The position numbers and the translations under genes were made by a program. The notes under the pieces were generated by a model. That model saw only the letters and a list, made by a program, of their open reading frames with translations. It did no database searches and was not told the origin of the DNA. Of a stretch of DNA of 64,000 nucleotides, positions 26,310 to 33,395 are shown in pieces (within the stretch, counting starts at the first letter, position 1; each line of letters begins with the position of its first letter). This DNA comes from an uncultured Campylobacter sp. (GTDB lineage Bacteria > Campylobacterota > Campylobacteria > Campylobacterales > Campylobacteraceae), in the NCBI RefSeq assembly GCF_937980635.1, contig NZ_CALJPG010000023.1, positions 76,550 through 140,549 of the forward strand. Direction: 5' to 3'.

Positions 26310-27023
26310 CTATTTTTTATCTTGTAGCACCTTGTCGCGCCATTTCGAGTTTGCTTTGTTGTCGGTCGCTACGTCTTTGGATATCTCGGCCGCCGCTTCG
26401 AAATTTTTACTCACGCCCTCTTTGGAATTCTCGTATTTTAGGGCATTTTCGCTTTTGATGCCGATGCTTTGCGCTTCGCTCGCGGCGTCGATATTAGCGC
26501 CTAAAAAGATAAATTCCCAGTCGTATTTTTCCTGCTTGTCGCTAATCATCTTTTTGATCTGCGCTTTGGAGTATTCGCGGCTTGAGTTTTCCTGCCCGTC
26601 GGTGATGATGACGAAAAGCACGCGATTGTTTTTTGCATAGATGTCAGGTACCCGCTCGATACGCGCTATCGTGCTGCCGACGGCGTCAAGTAGCGCGGTA
26701 TTGCCGCCGGCGTAGTACTCTTTGGATGTTAGGTTTTCGACCTTCTTAAGCGGCGTGCGGTCGTGGATGACGTTAAATTTCGTATCGAAAAGCACGGTCG
26801 TGACGCTGGCGTCGATCCCCTCTTTACGCTCCTTTTCTATCATCGAGTTAAATCCGCCGATCGTATCGCTCTCAAGCCCGCTCATCGAGCCCGATTTATC
26901 TAAGATCAGCACCAATTCCAGGTGATTTACGCCGTCTTTATGATCGGGCGGTGTGGCGAGCTCTACGCTTTTGGCAAACATTATACCCGCAAGCGCGGCA
27001 ACAAGAAGGATGATTTTTTTCAT
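26310..27023 (-). CDS. Secreted von Willebrand factor type A domain protein
   Basis: A 237-residue exported protein: signal peptide MKKIILLVAALAGIMFAKS, then a single vWA fold. The metal-ion-dependent adhesion site is complete: DKSGSMSG (about residues 42-49), the Thr in AGGNTALLDAVG, and the Asp in IITDGQENSS. Such domains bind protein partners through a bound divalent ion. Strong ribosome site (AAAGGAG). There is no C-terminal membrane anchor, no MoxR ATPase or TerY-type neighbour, and the flanking genes are unrelated, so partner and job are unknown. Family confident, role open. Confidence 0.85.
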   Translation of the reverse strand: MKKIILLVAALAGIMFAKSVELATPPDHKDGVNHLELVLILDKSGSMSGLESDTIGGFNSMIEKERKEGIDASVTTVLFDTKFNVIHDRTPLKKVENLTSKEYYAGGNTALLDAVGSTIARIERVPDIYAKNNRVLFVIITDGQENSSREYSKAQIKKMISDKQEKYDWEFIFLGANIDAASEAQSIGIKSENALKYENSKEGVSKNFEAAAEISKDVATDNKANSKWRDKVLQDKK

Positions 27024-27077
27024 AGGGGCTCCTTTGTTAAAATTTCATTATTTTACTATTGTATCGCTTAAGTGATG

Positions 27078-27213
27078 AAATTTATCGCAAAACTTCGCTG
27101 CTCGGCTCCATTTCGTAAAATTTTAAGACGAAATTTCGTCGCAGAATTTTAAGACGCAGAATTTTATGCAGCACGGAATTTTACGGCGCAAAATTCCACG
27201 TGGCATAGAATTT
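27078..27213. repeat. Cluster of eight RAATTY hexamers at near-regular spacing
   Basis: Starts of AAATTT, GAATTT or AAATTC hexamers are at 27078, 27118, 27131, 27144, 27159, 27176, 27191 and 27208. The last seven are 13-17 bases apart, i.e. about one and a half helical turns. The DNA between them is not conserved. The cluster fills the 204-base gap between the vWA gene and the EamA gene; no gene or terminator stem with a T run was found. Confidence 0.8.
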
Positions 27214-27227
27214 ATGGCGCCGTAAAA

Positions 27228-28121
27228 TCAAACGTCTGCGGATCTGTTCCGTTTCGCGCTGAGGTAGCTTCCGATCTCGCTTACTAGGACGCCTGCGAGG
27301 ATGAGCGCCGCGCCTAAAATTTGCATCGCGCTTAGCCTCTCGCCGCCTACGAATACGCCCATAATGCCTGCCGTTACGGGCTCGAGCGTGAAAAATAGAG
27401 CGGTTTTTACGGGCGTCGTGTATTTTTGCATCAAGGCCTGCGCAAAAAAGCCAAAAACCGTTCCCAGCAGGCAGATCACCGCCATCGCGACGAAAAAGCT
27501 TCTATCCATCACCGGCACAATGCTGACCCTCTCAAAAAAGATCGCCGCAAAGCAGCAAAGCACGCTTAGGCAGAGGATCTGTACGTAGGCGATGCCCGCT
27601 ACGTCGCAGCTTTGCACGAAGCGGTTAGTCAGCACGATGTGAAACGAATACGCGCACGCGCAGACTAGCGCCAGCGCTTCGCCCTTGCCGAGCCCAAGCT
27701 GCGTGTCGCCGATGAGATAGAGCCCAGCGATCGCTAGCGCGATGCCTGCGTAGGCGTAGGAGTAAATTTTATGCCTAAAAAGCGCCGCGGCGATGAAGGG
27801 CACGAGCGCGACGTTTAGGCCGATGATGAACGCTACGGAGGAGCTTTGCGCGAATTTAAAGGCGAAGGTTTGCGACGTAAAGCCTGCGAATAAAAACAGG
27901 CTAAGCACCGCTCCATGCTTGATCTCGCGCGAAGTTATGGCCTTGAGCTTGGGGAAAAATATCGCGCCTGCGATGATGCTCGCGGCAAAAAAGCGCCAAA
28001 ATAGCAGCACGAAGACGTTGTTGCTCGCAAGCGCCTGCGAGGTGGGCAGATACCCGAGCCCAAAAGCGATCGCCACGAAGAGCATTCCGATGTCGGCTCT
28101 GAATTCCAAACTTTTATTCAT
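27228..28121 (-). CDS. EamA/DMT-family membrane transporter
   Basis: A 297-residue inner-membrane protein with about ten hydrophobic helices in two repeated halves, as in the drug/metabolite transporters of the RhaT/YdcZ type. The first half has GLGYLPTSQALAS and FLFAGFTSQTFAFKF, the second half LEPVTAGIMGVFVGGERL, the classical EamA signature (Glu-Pro then Gly-E-x-L). AAAGGA precedes the ATG. Substrate unknown; relatives export amino acids or other metabolites. It is a single gene on the minus strand. Confidence 0.85.
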   Translation of the reverse strand: MNKSLEFRADIGMLFVAIAFGLGYLPTSQALASNNVFVLLFWRFFAASIIAGAIFFPKLKAITSREIKHGAVLSLFLFAGFTSQTFAFKFAQSSSVAFIIGLNVALVPFIAAALFRHKIYSYAYAGIALAIAGLYLIGDTQLGLGKGEALALVCACAYSFHIVLTNRFVQSCDVAGIAYVQILCLSVLCCFAAIFFERVSIVPVMDRSFFVAMAVICLLGTVFGFFAQALMQKYTTPVKTALFFTLEPVTAGIMGVFVGGERLSAMQILGAALILAGVLVSEIGSYLSAKRNRSADV

Positions 28122-28416
28122 CTGCGTCCTTTTTTTGTAAATTTAAAGTGGTAATTTTACGAAATTTTAGGTAAAAAATAGGCTAAATTTTGACGATTTT
28201 GACGGAACGGCTTGGAATTTTGGTTTTTAAAATCGCGAGTTAAATTTAAACGCCGCGCTCATCTTTTTGAGCTTACGTGCACTTGTTTGCGTGATTATTG
28301 CGCGGCTTTGCTACGCGTAAATTTTGCAGCTGCTACTCGCGTGATCATTATGCTGCTTTGCTACGGCTTGTCATAAATTTTCATAGCTATTGCTAGCGCG
28401 TGGCTAAATTTAAAAT

Positions 28417-29139
28417 TTAATCGCCCACGCCCTCTTTGTCGTTTTTTAGAATTTCTATGTTTGCGCGCTCATTCGCGTCTTTTAAGCTTATAGTTTTTCT
28501 GAGCGCGGATTTAAGGGGAGTCTTTGCCTCTTTTGATTTCATCATCTTATAGCGCCTCTTTCTTATCTCTGCTTCGATAAATTTTATATCTTGCTGTGTG
28601 TATGGGAATGAGAGCGTGAAATTTTTTCCGCTTTGCCCGTCTTTTATTTTTAAAATCGGCATCTCGCCCTTCATCCCTTTTTCCATAAGGGCATTTTCTA
28701 TATCGATCTTTGTGCTAAATTTAAACGGCGAGCATTCCCATTCTCTCCTTATACTGCGGCTATCTATGATGACCCCTTTTTCGGTTAATAGCCATAGCGA
28801 TATAAGTATCAAAACAATGCCCATCGCGATCACAAGTGCAGTTTCGTCGCCACTTCTGTGCAAGAAGCCGTCTATACATAAAGGGTCGTTTGCGTCAAAG
28901 CATGTAACTTTACCTTTACCTTTTATCCTCTTTATCCAGGGCTCGTCAAACGCCACTATCGACCCCCAAGATAAAAGGAATATGACGAGTGTAAATTTGG
29001 CTACAGGGCTAGGCGGTATGAGCCAGGCGCCATTTTGTACGGTTTTATAAGAAGCGCTGCTTTTAAACAGAAAGTTTTTTAAACCGCAAAGTACAAATAG
29101 CACTACATTTGCAAAAAGCACAAAATATAAAAGCCTCAT
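28417..29139 (-). CDS. Hypothetical membrane protein, downstream member of a tandem paralogous pair
   Basis: A 240-residue protein with three hydrophobic segments (about residues 1-18, 46-64 and 92-114) and a cytoplasmic-looking charged C-terminus. It shares a layout and short blocks with the next upstream gene: PLCIDGFL against PRCVDGYL, EKGVIIDSRSIRREWECSPF against QKGIRIDKSGICKEWEVLPF, and a similar C-terminal ID-FIE-type helix. AAAGGAG precedes the ATG. I do not recognise the family. The segment between the second and third helices carries two cysteines, probably periplasmic. Ends with low-complexity charged residues. Confidence 0.7.
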   Translation of the reverse strand: MRLLYFVLFANVVLFVLCGLKNFLFKSSASYKTVQNGAWLIPPSPVAKFTLVIFLLSWGSIVAFDEPWIKRIKGKGKVTCFDANDPLCIDGFLHRSGDETALVIAMGIVLILISLWLLTEKGVIIDSRSIRREWECSPFKFSTKIDIENALMEKGMKGEMPILKIKDGQSGKNFTLSFPYTQQDIKFIEAEIRKRRYKMMKSKEAKTPLKSALRKTISLKDANERANIEILKNDKEGVGD

Positions 29140-29183
29140 GCGGCTCCTTTCACTTCGGATATTTTACGACGATATATTTAAAT

Positions 29184-29873
29184 TTAGGCATTTTGCTCGG
29201 CCGCTTCGGCTTTTGAAATTTCAGCTAGCTTTTCTAATATAAAATTTTGCAAAAAATCTATATCCTTTTGTGCATACAAATATCCCGCCCCGAATTTAAC
29301 GCCGCTAATTTTGCCTCGTATGCTGATTATTTTTACGCCTCTTATAAACCATGTGGCGTAGTTCATCTCATCAAAGTATATCTTTTCCGTGTGCCTAAAC
29401 GGCAGAACCTCCCATTCCTTGCAGATGCCGCTTTTATCTATTCTGATTCCTTTTTGAATTAGCACGATAAAGGAAAAAATTATGGCGCAGACCGATCCGA
29501 TTTTGCTAAGTATTAGTCTGGGCTCGCTTATTTGCAGATACCCATCCACGCATCTGGGATCGCCTTCTTCGAAGCATCTTAAATTTATGCCCGCCGCTTT
29601 GTACTCTTGCGAGCAAACTTTATCGTGGGTGTAAAAGCAAGGTATCGGCTTGCCGTTGTGTTTTGCTACGTTCGGGCTGGATAGAGTGACTACACCGAAG
29701 CTTAGGCATATTATAAACATAGGTATCTTTAAAAGCGGATCGGTTGGGATAAATAATGTCCCGCGATACACTAATTTATACGATCTGTTTGTCTGAAGCA
29801 ATGAAACAAGAAGGCAAAAGCCTATCATAACATAAAGGATTATCGTAGCAAACTCGACTATACTTTGCGACAT
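29184..29873 (-). CDS. Hypothetical membrane protein, upstream member of the pair
   Basis: Start chosen at the ATG at 29873 (MSQSIVEFATIILYVMIGF) because GAGG lies seven nt upstream; a longer reading adds 16 residues without support. The protein (229 aa) has three hydrophobic segments, a periplasmic loop with four to five cysteines (CFYTHDKVC, LRCFEEGDPRC) and the blocks shared with the next gene (see that entry). The pair is 44 bases apart on the same strand and presumably cotranscribed. DNA here is more AT-rich than in the neighbouring housekeeping genes, which may mean transfer. Function unknown. Confidence 0.7.
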   Translation of the reverse strand: MSQSIVEFATIILYVMIGFCLLVSLLQTNRSYKLVYRGTLFIPTDPLLKIPMFIICLSFGVVTLSSPNVAKHNGKPIPCFYTHDKVCSQEYKAAGINLRCFEEGDPRCVDGYLQISEPRLILSKIGSVCAIIFSFIVLIQKGIRIDKSGICKEWEVLPFRHTEKIYFDEMNYATWFIRGVKIISIRGKISGVKFGAGYLYAQKDIDFLQNFILEKLAEISKAEAAEQNA

Positions 29874-30135
29874 AATAATGACCTCGTTTTTTTGGATTGC
29901 GTAAGCTAGCGTCTTTGGCAATTTTAGCGCAAAATTTCTAAATTTACGAGATTTTGAGTGCGCTTTTTATAAACCGCGTTTAGAATTTTACCTTGCTAGC
30001 GCGATCTTGCCGCGCGAAAGGCGGATTAAATTTTTAGCTTTGATATTCTGAAATATGCAGTTTATGACATTGCGCGAGGTACTCAAGCGCTCTTGCTATG
30101 CAATAACGCGCCTTAAAATTTTGCGACCTAAGTCT

Positions 30136-30150
30136 TAATGATAATTATCT
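30136..30150 (+). promoter_or_regulatory. Fur-box-like operator
   Basis: TAATGATAATTATCT resembles the core GATAAT-type repeats of a Fur box. It lies about 20 bases ahead of a perfect -10 hexamer and the following gene is of a type often controlled by iron, so repression by Fur is a reasonable inference. No other regulator site seen. Confidence 0.5.
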
Positions 30151-30170
30151 AAATATTTAAAATCGCACAA

Positions 30171-30176
30171 TATAAT
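30171..30176 (+). promoter_or_regulatory. Candidate -10 box for the PepSY gene
   Basis: Perfect TATAAT, 50 bases upstream of the ATG at 30226, immediately downstream of the Fur-like box; ribosome site AAGGAT follows. Sequence-only call. Confidence 0.6.
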
Positions 30177-30225
30177 TGCGAGCCTCAATCAAATAAAGAT
30201 TAAATTTATCTCGCAAGGATCTACA

Positions 30226-31386
30226 ATGAGCTCGCTTTTGAAGCGTAATAAAATTTTGTTTAACGTCCATCTTGTTTTGTCGATCGTTTTTTCTATCCCG
30301 CTGCTTATCATTGGCGTTACGGGCGCGATTTTGTCGTATCAGCACGAGTTTGAGGCGCTAATAAACGCGGGCTCTAAGAAGGTCGAAAAAACGGGCGAAA
30401 TGCAAAGCGTTGAGAAAATCCTGCAAAGCTTTAGCGAGCAAACAGGCGCTAAGCAGCCCGTAAGGCTCGTCGTGCCCAAAAGCGATGACGAAGCCTTCGT
30501 CATTTACGCAAACAGAAATGATGCGTATCTGGTCGATCCGTACACCGCGCAGATCATCGGCAAGGATCGCGGCACGGGCTTTGTGCTAACGGTGATGGCG
30601 TTGCATCGAAATTTAGGTCTAGCGCTAAGCGGCAATAAAACCGCAGCCGAGGTCGGCAAACAGATCGTAGCCGCGAGCGCCACAGCGATGATACTGCTCG
30701 TAATAAGCGGCGTCTGGCTGCATTTCCCAAGGCTTAGGCGTAAATTTATCGAGGCGATAAAGCCAAATTTTAAACTCAAAAAATACGCTCTTTTTTATAA
30801 TCTCCACACGAGCCTAGGCTCGCTAAGCGCGGTAATTTACCTTCTCATCTGTTTAACCGGGCTTAACTGGTCGTATAGCTGGTATAACGATGCCGTGATG
30901 AAGCTTTTCGTAAGTTCGCAAAATTTGCCGCAAGCCGGGGCGCGCGGCGAGCCTGCGCATAATGATCGCGCCGTCGCACCTGCTAAAGAGGAGAGCAAAA
31001 AACCCGCTACGTATAAATTTAGCGACGCGCAGAGGGCTTATGAGATATTCAAATCAAGCGGCATAGAGTATAAAGAATTTACCCTAATGCTCGCAGCCGG
31101 AGATAAGATCGGCGTCAGATATTATGAGCCCGACGCGCCCGCTACCGCCCGTCCAAAAGGCGCGAGCGTGAAGCTAAAGGAGGGCAAGGTCGCGGAGCAG
31201 AAGCAGACGGACGGTATCACCGTGGGTGAGTTTAAAGACGCGAACTACCAGCTTCACACGGGCTATTTTTTCGGGCTAGCGGGTAAAATTTTATGGTCGC
31301 TCGTTTCGCTTTGCATGGCGCTTTTTATCTTTAGCGGCTTTTATATGACGGTAAAAAGGGCGTTTAAGTCAGAAAAGCTCAGCTAA
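30226..31386 (+). CDS. PepSY-associated transmembrane protein, putative iron-linked reductase
   Basis: A 386-residue inner-membrane protein with four hydrophobic helices (about residues 15-40, 145-165, 190-215 and 350-372) and a large periplasmic part between the first two, as in the PepSY_TM family (PiuB/FhuF-partner type). Conserved pieces include VHLVLSIVFSIPLLIIGVTGAI at the first helix, the block MALHRNLGL with a possible haem-ligand histidine, and NLHTSLGSL at the third helix. Such proteins accompany siderophore receptors and are thought to reduce ferric complexes. A Fur-like box upstream agrees. The residues about 230-260 are a charged linker. No receptor gene is adjacent. Confidence 0.85.
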   Translation: MSSLLKRNKILFNVHLVLSIVFSIPLLIIGVTGAILSYQHEFEALINAGSKKVEKTGEMQSVEKILQSFSEQTGAKQPVRLVVPKSDDEAFVIYANRNDAYLVDPYTAQIIGKDRGTGFVLTVMALHRNLGLALSGNKTAAEVGKQIVAASATAMILLVISGVWLHFPRLRRKFIEAIKPNFKLKKYALFYNLHTSLGSLSAVIYLLICLTGLNWSYSWYNDAVMKLFVSSQNLPQAGARGEPAHNDRAVAPAKEESKKPATYKFSDAQRAYEIFKSSGIEYKEFTLMLAAGDKIGVRYYEPDAPATARPKGASVKLKEGKVAEQKQTDGITVGEFKDANYQLHTGYFFGLAGKILWSLVSLCMALFIFSGFYMTVKRAFKSEKLS

Positions 31387-31405
31387 ATTTTACCTTTGCG
31401 GAAAG
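31383..31405 (+). repeat. Left copy of a 23-base direct repeat flanking the zeta-toxin island
   Basis: CTAAATTTTACCTTTGCGG followed by AAAG; the right copy at 33373-33395 differs in one base (CAAG). This copy overlaps the last codons of the PepSY gene. The first 12 bases belong to a phrase common in this genome, so only the remaining 11 are truly informative. Confidence 0.6.
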
Positions 31406-31488
31406 AGGTGCGACGAGCGGCGCAAGAGAGCCCAATGCCTACAAAGCATGAGATGAAATTTGCCAAAGCGGTCAAGAAAAAGCCTTGA

Positions 31489-31725
31489 TTAACGATTAGA
31501 GAAATTTTGTATGCTCGATGGCGTGGAGCAGCAATCATCAAGATTTATCGCAATGAAATCTTTTATTGTGGTGCTTTTTCCAGCGCCAGGTTGACCACCA
31601 ATAAGATAAAGTTTTGGCGTGGAAGTTTGATGATGACAATATCTTGATATTTCATGCCACACCTCTTCAGAAACACGCTTTACGTCTTCTTGACTAAATT
31701 TTGATAATTTTTCAAGGTCTGTCAT
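31489..31725 (-). pseudogene. Truncated zeta-toxin-like kinase
   Basis: A 78-residue frame with ATG overlapping the stop of the preceding small gene (ATGA). It begins MTDLEKLSKFSQEDVKRV and reaches the P-loop LIGGQPGAGKSTTIKDF (residues 42-58), exactly as in zeta/PezT-type toxins that phosphorylate UDP-N-acetylglucosamine or related targets. It then stops about 20 residues later, after INLDD, lacking the catalytic Asp/Arg region and the rest of the kinase (normal proteins exceed 200 residues). I read it as a toxin gene cut by a deletion at the island edge, leaving its antitoxin-like partner intact. It could still fold as a small nucleotide-binding remnant, but kinase activity is unlikely. Confidence 0.75.
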
Positions 31726-31997
31726 TTATACAAATCCTTTCCGTATTTATTTTCCAAAGCGTCCATAAGTTCCGTGATTTTATTATCCCAGTATTCTTCT
31801 GTTTTATCTTTTTCATCAAAAATTCTTTCTTTAATTTTACTCAATTCTATCCATAAGTTTTCACTCCAGCCATCTACACCTATTTTTGCTAATTTTGCAA
31901 ATGAATTGGAGGCTGCACTTTTAGCTTCAGCTACAACTGCCTCTAGCTCATCTCCACTCATTGCGTAATCCCATTGGATAGTGTCAATATTTTTCAT
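31722..31997 (-). CDS. Small partner gene of the truncated zeta toxin, putative antitoxin
   Basis: A 91-residue acidic, helical protein starting MKNIDTIQWDYAMSGDELEAVV, with AAAGGAT eight nt before its ATG. No known antitoxin fold is recognised with certainty; the assignment rests on position: it lies directly upstream of, and overlaps by ATGA, a zeta-toxin-like gene, as antitoxins do, and has a palindromic operator candidate just upstream. The DNA is AT-rich like the rest of the island. Whether it is still needed with its toxin truncated is unknown. Confidence 0.6.
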   Translation of the reverse strand: MKNIDTIQWDYAMSGDELEAVVAEAKSAASNSFAKLAKIGVDGWSENLWIELSKIKERIFDEKDKTEEYWDNKITELMDALENKYGKDLYK

Positions 31998-32011
31998 TTT
32001 TTAATCCTTTC

Positions 32012-32026
32012 GTACTATTCAAGTAC
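32012..32026. promoter_or_regulatory. Palindromic operator candidate, module 2
   Basis: GTACTATTCAAGTAC, a five-base inverted repeat (GTACT/AGTAC), lies 15 bases upstream of the 91-residue gene and just downstream of TATATAAG, a possible -10 on the minus strand. It matches the element ahead of module 1 (33203-33217) at 11 of 15 positions. Position across the start of transcription fits repression by the toxin-antitoxin proteins. Confidence 0.5.
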
Positions 32027-32038
32027 CTTATATATCGT

Positions 32039-32069
32039 ATTAAGTTAATAGAAAATATATTAACTTAAT
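32039..32069. repeat. Perfect 12-base inverted repeat, all-AT stem except one pair
   Basis: ATTAAGTTAATA (32039-32050) and its exact reverse complement (32058-32069) are separated by seven bases. The right arm covers the stop codon of the 319-residue toxin gene. On the minus strand no T run follows, so it is a poor terminator; it may be a stem in the toxin message, a second operator of the downstream module, or a processing site. Confidence 0.8.
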
Positions 32070-33019
32070 GTTATTCCACCTGATCTATCTCTATCTTTTT
32101 TGCTTGAGTTAAGGACTTTGCGTGCGTTTTGCTCTAGCTCACTTTTAAATTTTGCGATTTCAGTCGGGTCAATTCGATTGGGCATAATTTTATTTAGCTT
32201 CGTTTCATTCGCCTGAGCAAAACAAGCTTTGTCTATTTTGCCTTTTTGGAAATCTTGGTCTAATTTCGTTTTTAAACGTTTAAAAATTTCTTCTTTTGAG
32301 CCGATACTGATTAGTTTGTAGACCTCTTTTTCGTCGGTTAAAATTTTATTCTTATCGCTATTTCTATCAATGGCGATAATATTAATTTTATCCCCGAAAT
32401 GCTCTTTTAGCTTTTTTAAGCCATCCGGCAAGTTGCCTTGGATGCTAGACATAACTTCAATACTCCCGCCGCGCCCATATTCGTTAAAGCGCTTAAAAGT
32501 ATTGTCTAAAGCCTTTTCGGGCTCTATATGCACTGCAGCAATTGTAACGTCTAAATTTTTTTGTAGGCACTGCTCTATTTTTGGAATAGTCGGCGCCGGG
32601 TTTGCCAACTGACCCTCAAAAACAAGTTTAACTTTATCATCGGTCATAAAATTTTTAACCGAGGTTGTTTTCCCAGCTCCAGGAATTCCGGTGATGAAAA
32701 TTGCTTGAGTTTTGCCCGGCTCATCACGCTTCAGAACCTCTTCAAATTGCGTCGCTGCTAAAACAGCGGAGGAATTATGTATCGCGTCATTTACTAGAGC
32801 CCTATTTTCTTTTGCTTCAAAGCAAGGAAAAAGTTCTTTGAATGTATCGGAACAGATATAGCGACCACCCATGGTATCAGAGTGCTCATTATATTCTTTT
32901 AAAAAATCCTCTAAAGAATTTTCGGCAAGAGCAATCGCTTCGTCTTGAATTTTTACCATTTCGGCATTGGGGCCGAAATCAATCTTTTTTATTGCGCTTA
33001 CTAACTTTGATTGAGCCAT
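32060..33019 (-). CDS. Zeta-toxin-family kinase
   Basis: A 319-residue protein whose middle carries the P-loop IFITGIPGAGKTTSVKNFM (Walker A, residues 111-119) and a later EYGRGGSIEVMSS block typical of zeta-like kinases found in Campylobacter mobile elements. The N-terminal 100 residues include the segments TMGGRYICSDTFKELF and NDAIHNSSAVLAATQFEEVL, which are usual in these proteins ahead of the kinase. Zeta toxins phosphorylate UDP-amino sugars and block cell-wall synthesis; the substrate here is not known. The start overlaps the 66-residue gene by 41 bases. Codon use is AT-rich, unlike the flanking chromosomal genes. Appears full length and intact. Confidence 0.8.
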   Translation of the reverse strand: MAQSKLVSAIKKIDFGPNAEMVKIQDEAIALAENSLEDFLKEYNEHSDTMGGRYICSDTFKELFPCFEAKENRALVNDAIHNSSAVLAATQFEEVLKRDEPGKTQAIFITGIPGAGKTTSVKNFMTDDKVKLVFEGQLANPAPTIPKIEQCLQKNLDVTIAAVHIEPEKALDNTFKRFNEYGRGGSIEVMSSIQGNLPDGLKKLKEHFGDKINIIAIDRNSDKNKILTDEKEVYKLISIGSKEEIFKRLKTKLDQDFQKGKIDKACFAQANETKLNKIMPNRIDPTEIAKFKSELEQNARKVLNSSKKDRDRSGGITLS

Positions 33020-33179
33020 TTTTTATACCTGCTTGTCGTATTCTTTCAATACTCTCTTTTGGAGCGCCGCGATAAAGTTGCTTTTCGACTTCCTTGCGAT
33101 ATTCGGCGTCATTTTCCATTCGCGTCAAATGATCGCTTACGCCCTGCCACATTTTCATATCTTCTTCTGTTAAAGCCAT
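32979..33179 (-). CDS. Putative antitoxin of the intact zeta module
   Basis: A 66-residue, highly charged helical protein: MALTEEDMKMWQGVSDHLTR and a basic C-terminal KVSKRNKKD. AAAGGA lies seven to eight nt before the ATG. It overlaps the zeta-type kinase start by 41 bases in another frame, the close coupling expected for an antitoxin-toxin pair. No specific antitoxin family was recognised, so the role is inferred from position only. Confidence 0.6.
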   Translation of the reverse strand: MALTEEDMKMWQGVSDHLTRMENDAEYRKEVEKQLYRGAPKESIERIRQAGIKNGSIKVSKRNKKD

Positions 33180-33202
33180 TTCAAGTCCTTTCTAAGAAAT
33201 TT

Positions 33203-33217
33203 GTAGTATTTTAATAC
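33203..33217. promoter_or_regulatory. Palindromic operator candidate, module 1
   Basis: GTAGTATTTTAATAC contains the inverted repeat GTATT/AATAC and lies 24 bases upstream of the 66-residue gene, just downstream of its -10 box. It resembles the element at 32012-32026 ahead of module 2 (consensus GTA.TATT..A.TAC). Confidence 0.5.
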
Positions 33218-33223
33218 ATTCTA

Positions 33224-33229
33224 ATTATA
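33224..33229 (-). promoter_or_regulatory. Candidate -10 box of zeta module 1
   Basis: Reads TATAAT on the minus strand, preceded by GC. The palindrome at 33203-33217 sits where transcription would begin, about 45 bases ahead of the antitoxin ATG. Confidence 0.55.
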
Positions 33230-33296
33230 GCATTTATCTTTCTAATAATTATGCAACAAATGTATCTTGGGCTGCAGAAATACACTTTTGAGCCAT

Positions 33297-33359
33297 ATGG
33301 GATATTACTACGATGAAAAAGGGAAAACAATAAAACAAATATCGAATAATGGGCGATAA
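33297..33359 (+). pseudogene. Possible gene remnant in the spacer right of the island
   Basis: The spacer 33230-33484 has no intact gene. Within it a 20-codon frame reads MGYYYDEKGKTIKQISNNGR and stops. The YYYDEKG-type string resembles a YD/RHS-like repeat or another C-terminal tail, and its AT-rich codons match the island, not the chromosome. It has no ribosome site and nothing protein-like upstream in frame, so it may be the tail of a deleted gene or chance. Confidence 0.2.
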
Positions 33360-33372
33360 ATGGAGGATATAA

Positions 33373-33395
33373 CTAAATTTTACCTTTGCGGCAAG
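33373..33395 (+). repeat. Right copy of the direct repeat flanking the zeta-toxin island
   Basis: CTAAATTTTACCTTTGCGG followed by CAAG; one mismatch to the left copy at 31383-31405, 1990 bases away. Together the copies enclose the AT-rich toxin modules. See the left copy for the caution about the common AAATTTTAC phrase. Confidence 0.6.

Noticed and set aside
26012..26458. Plus-strand frame of 148 codons
   Set aside because: Rich in Arg, Phe, Leu and His, no ribosome site, and it runs into the vWA gene on the other strand.
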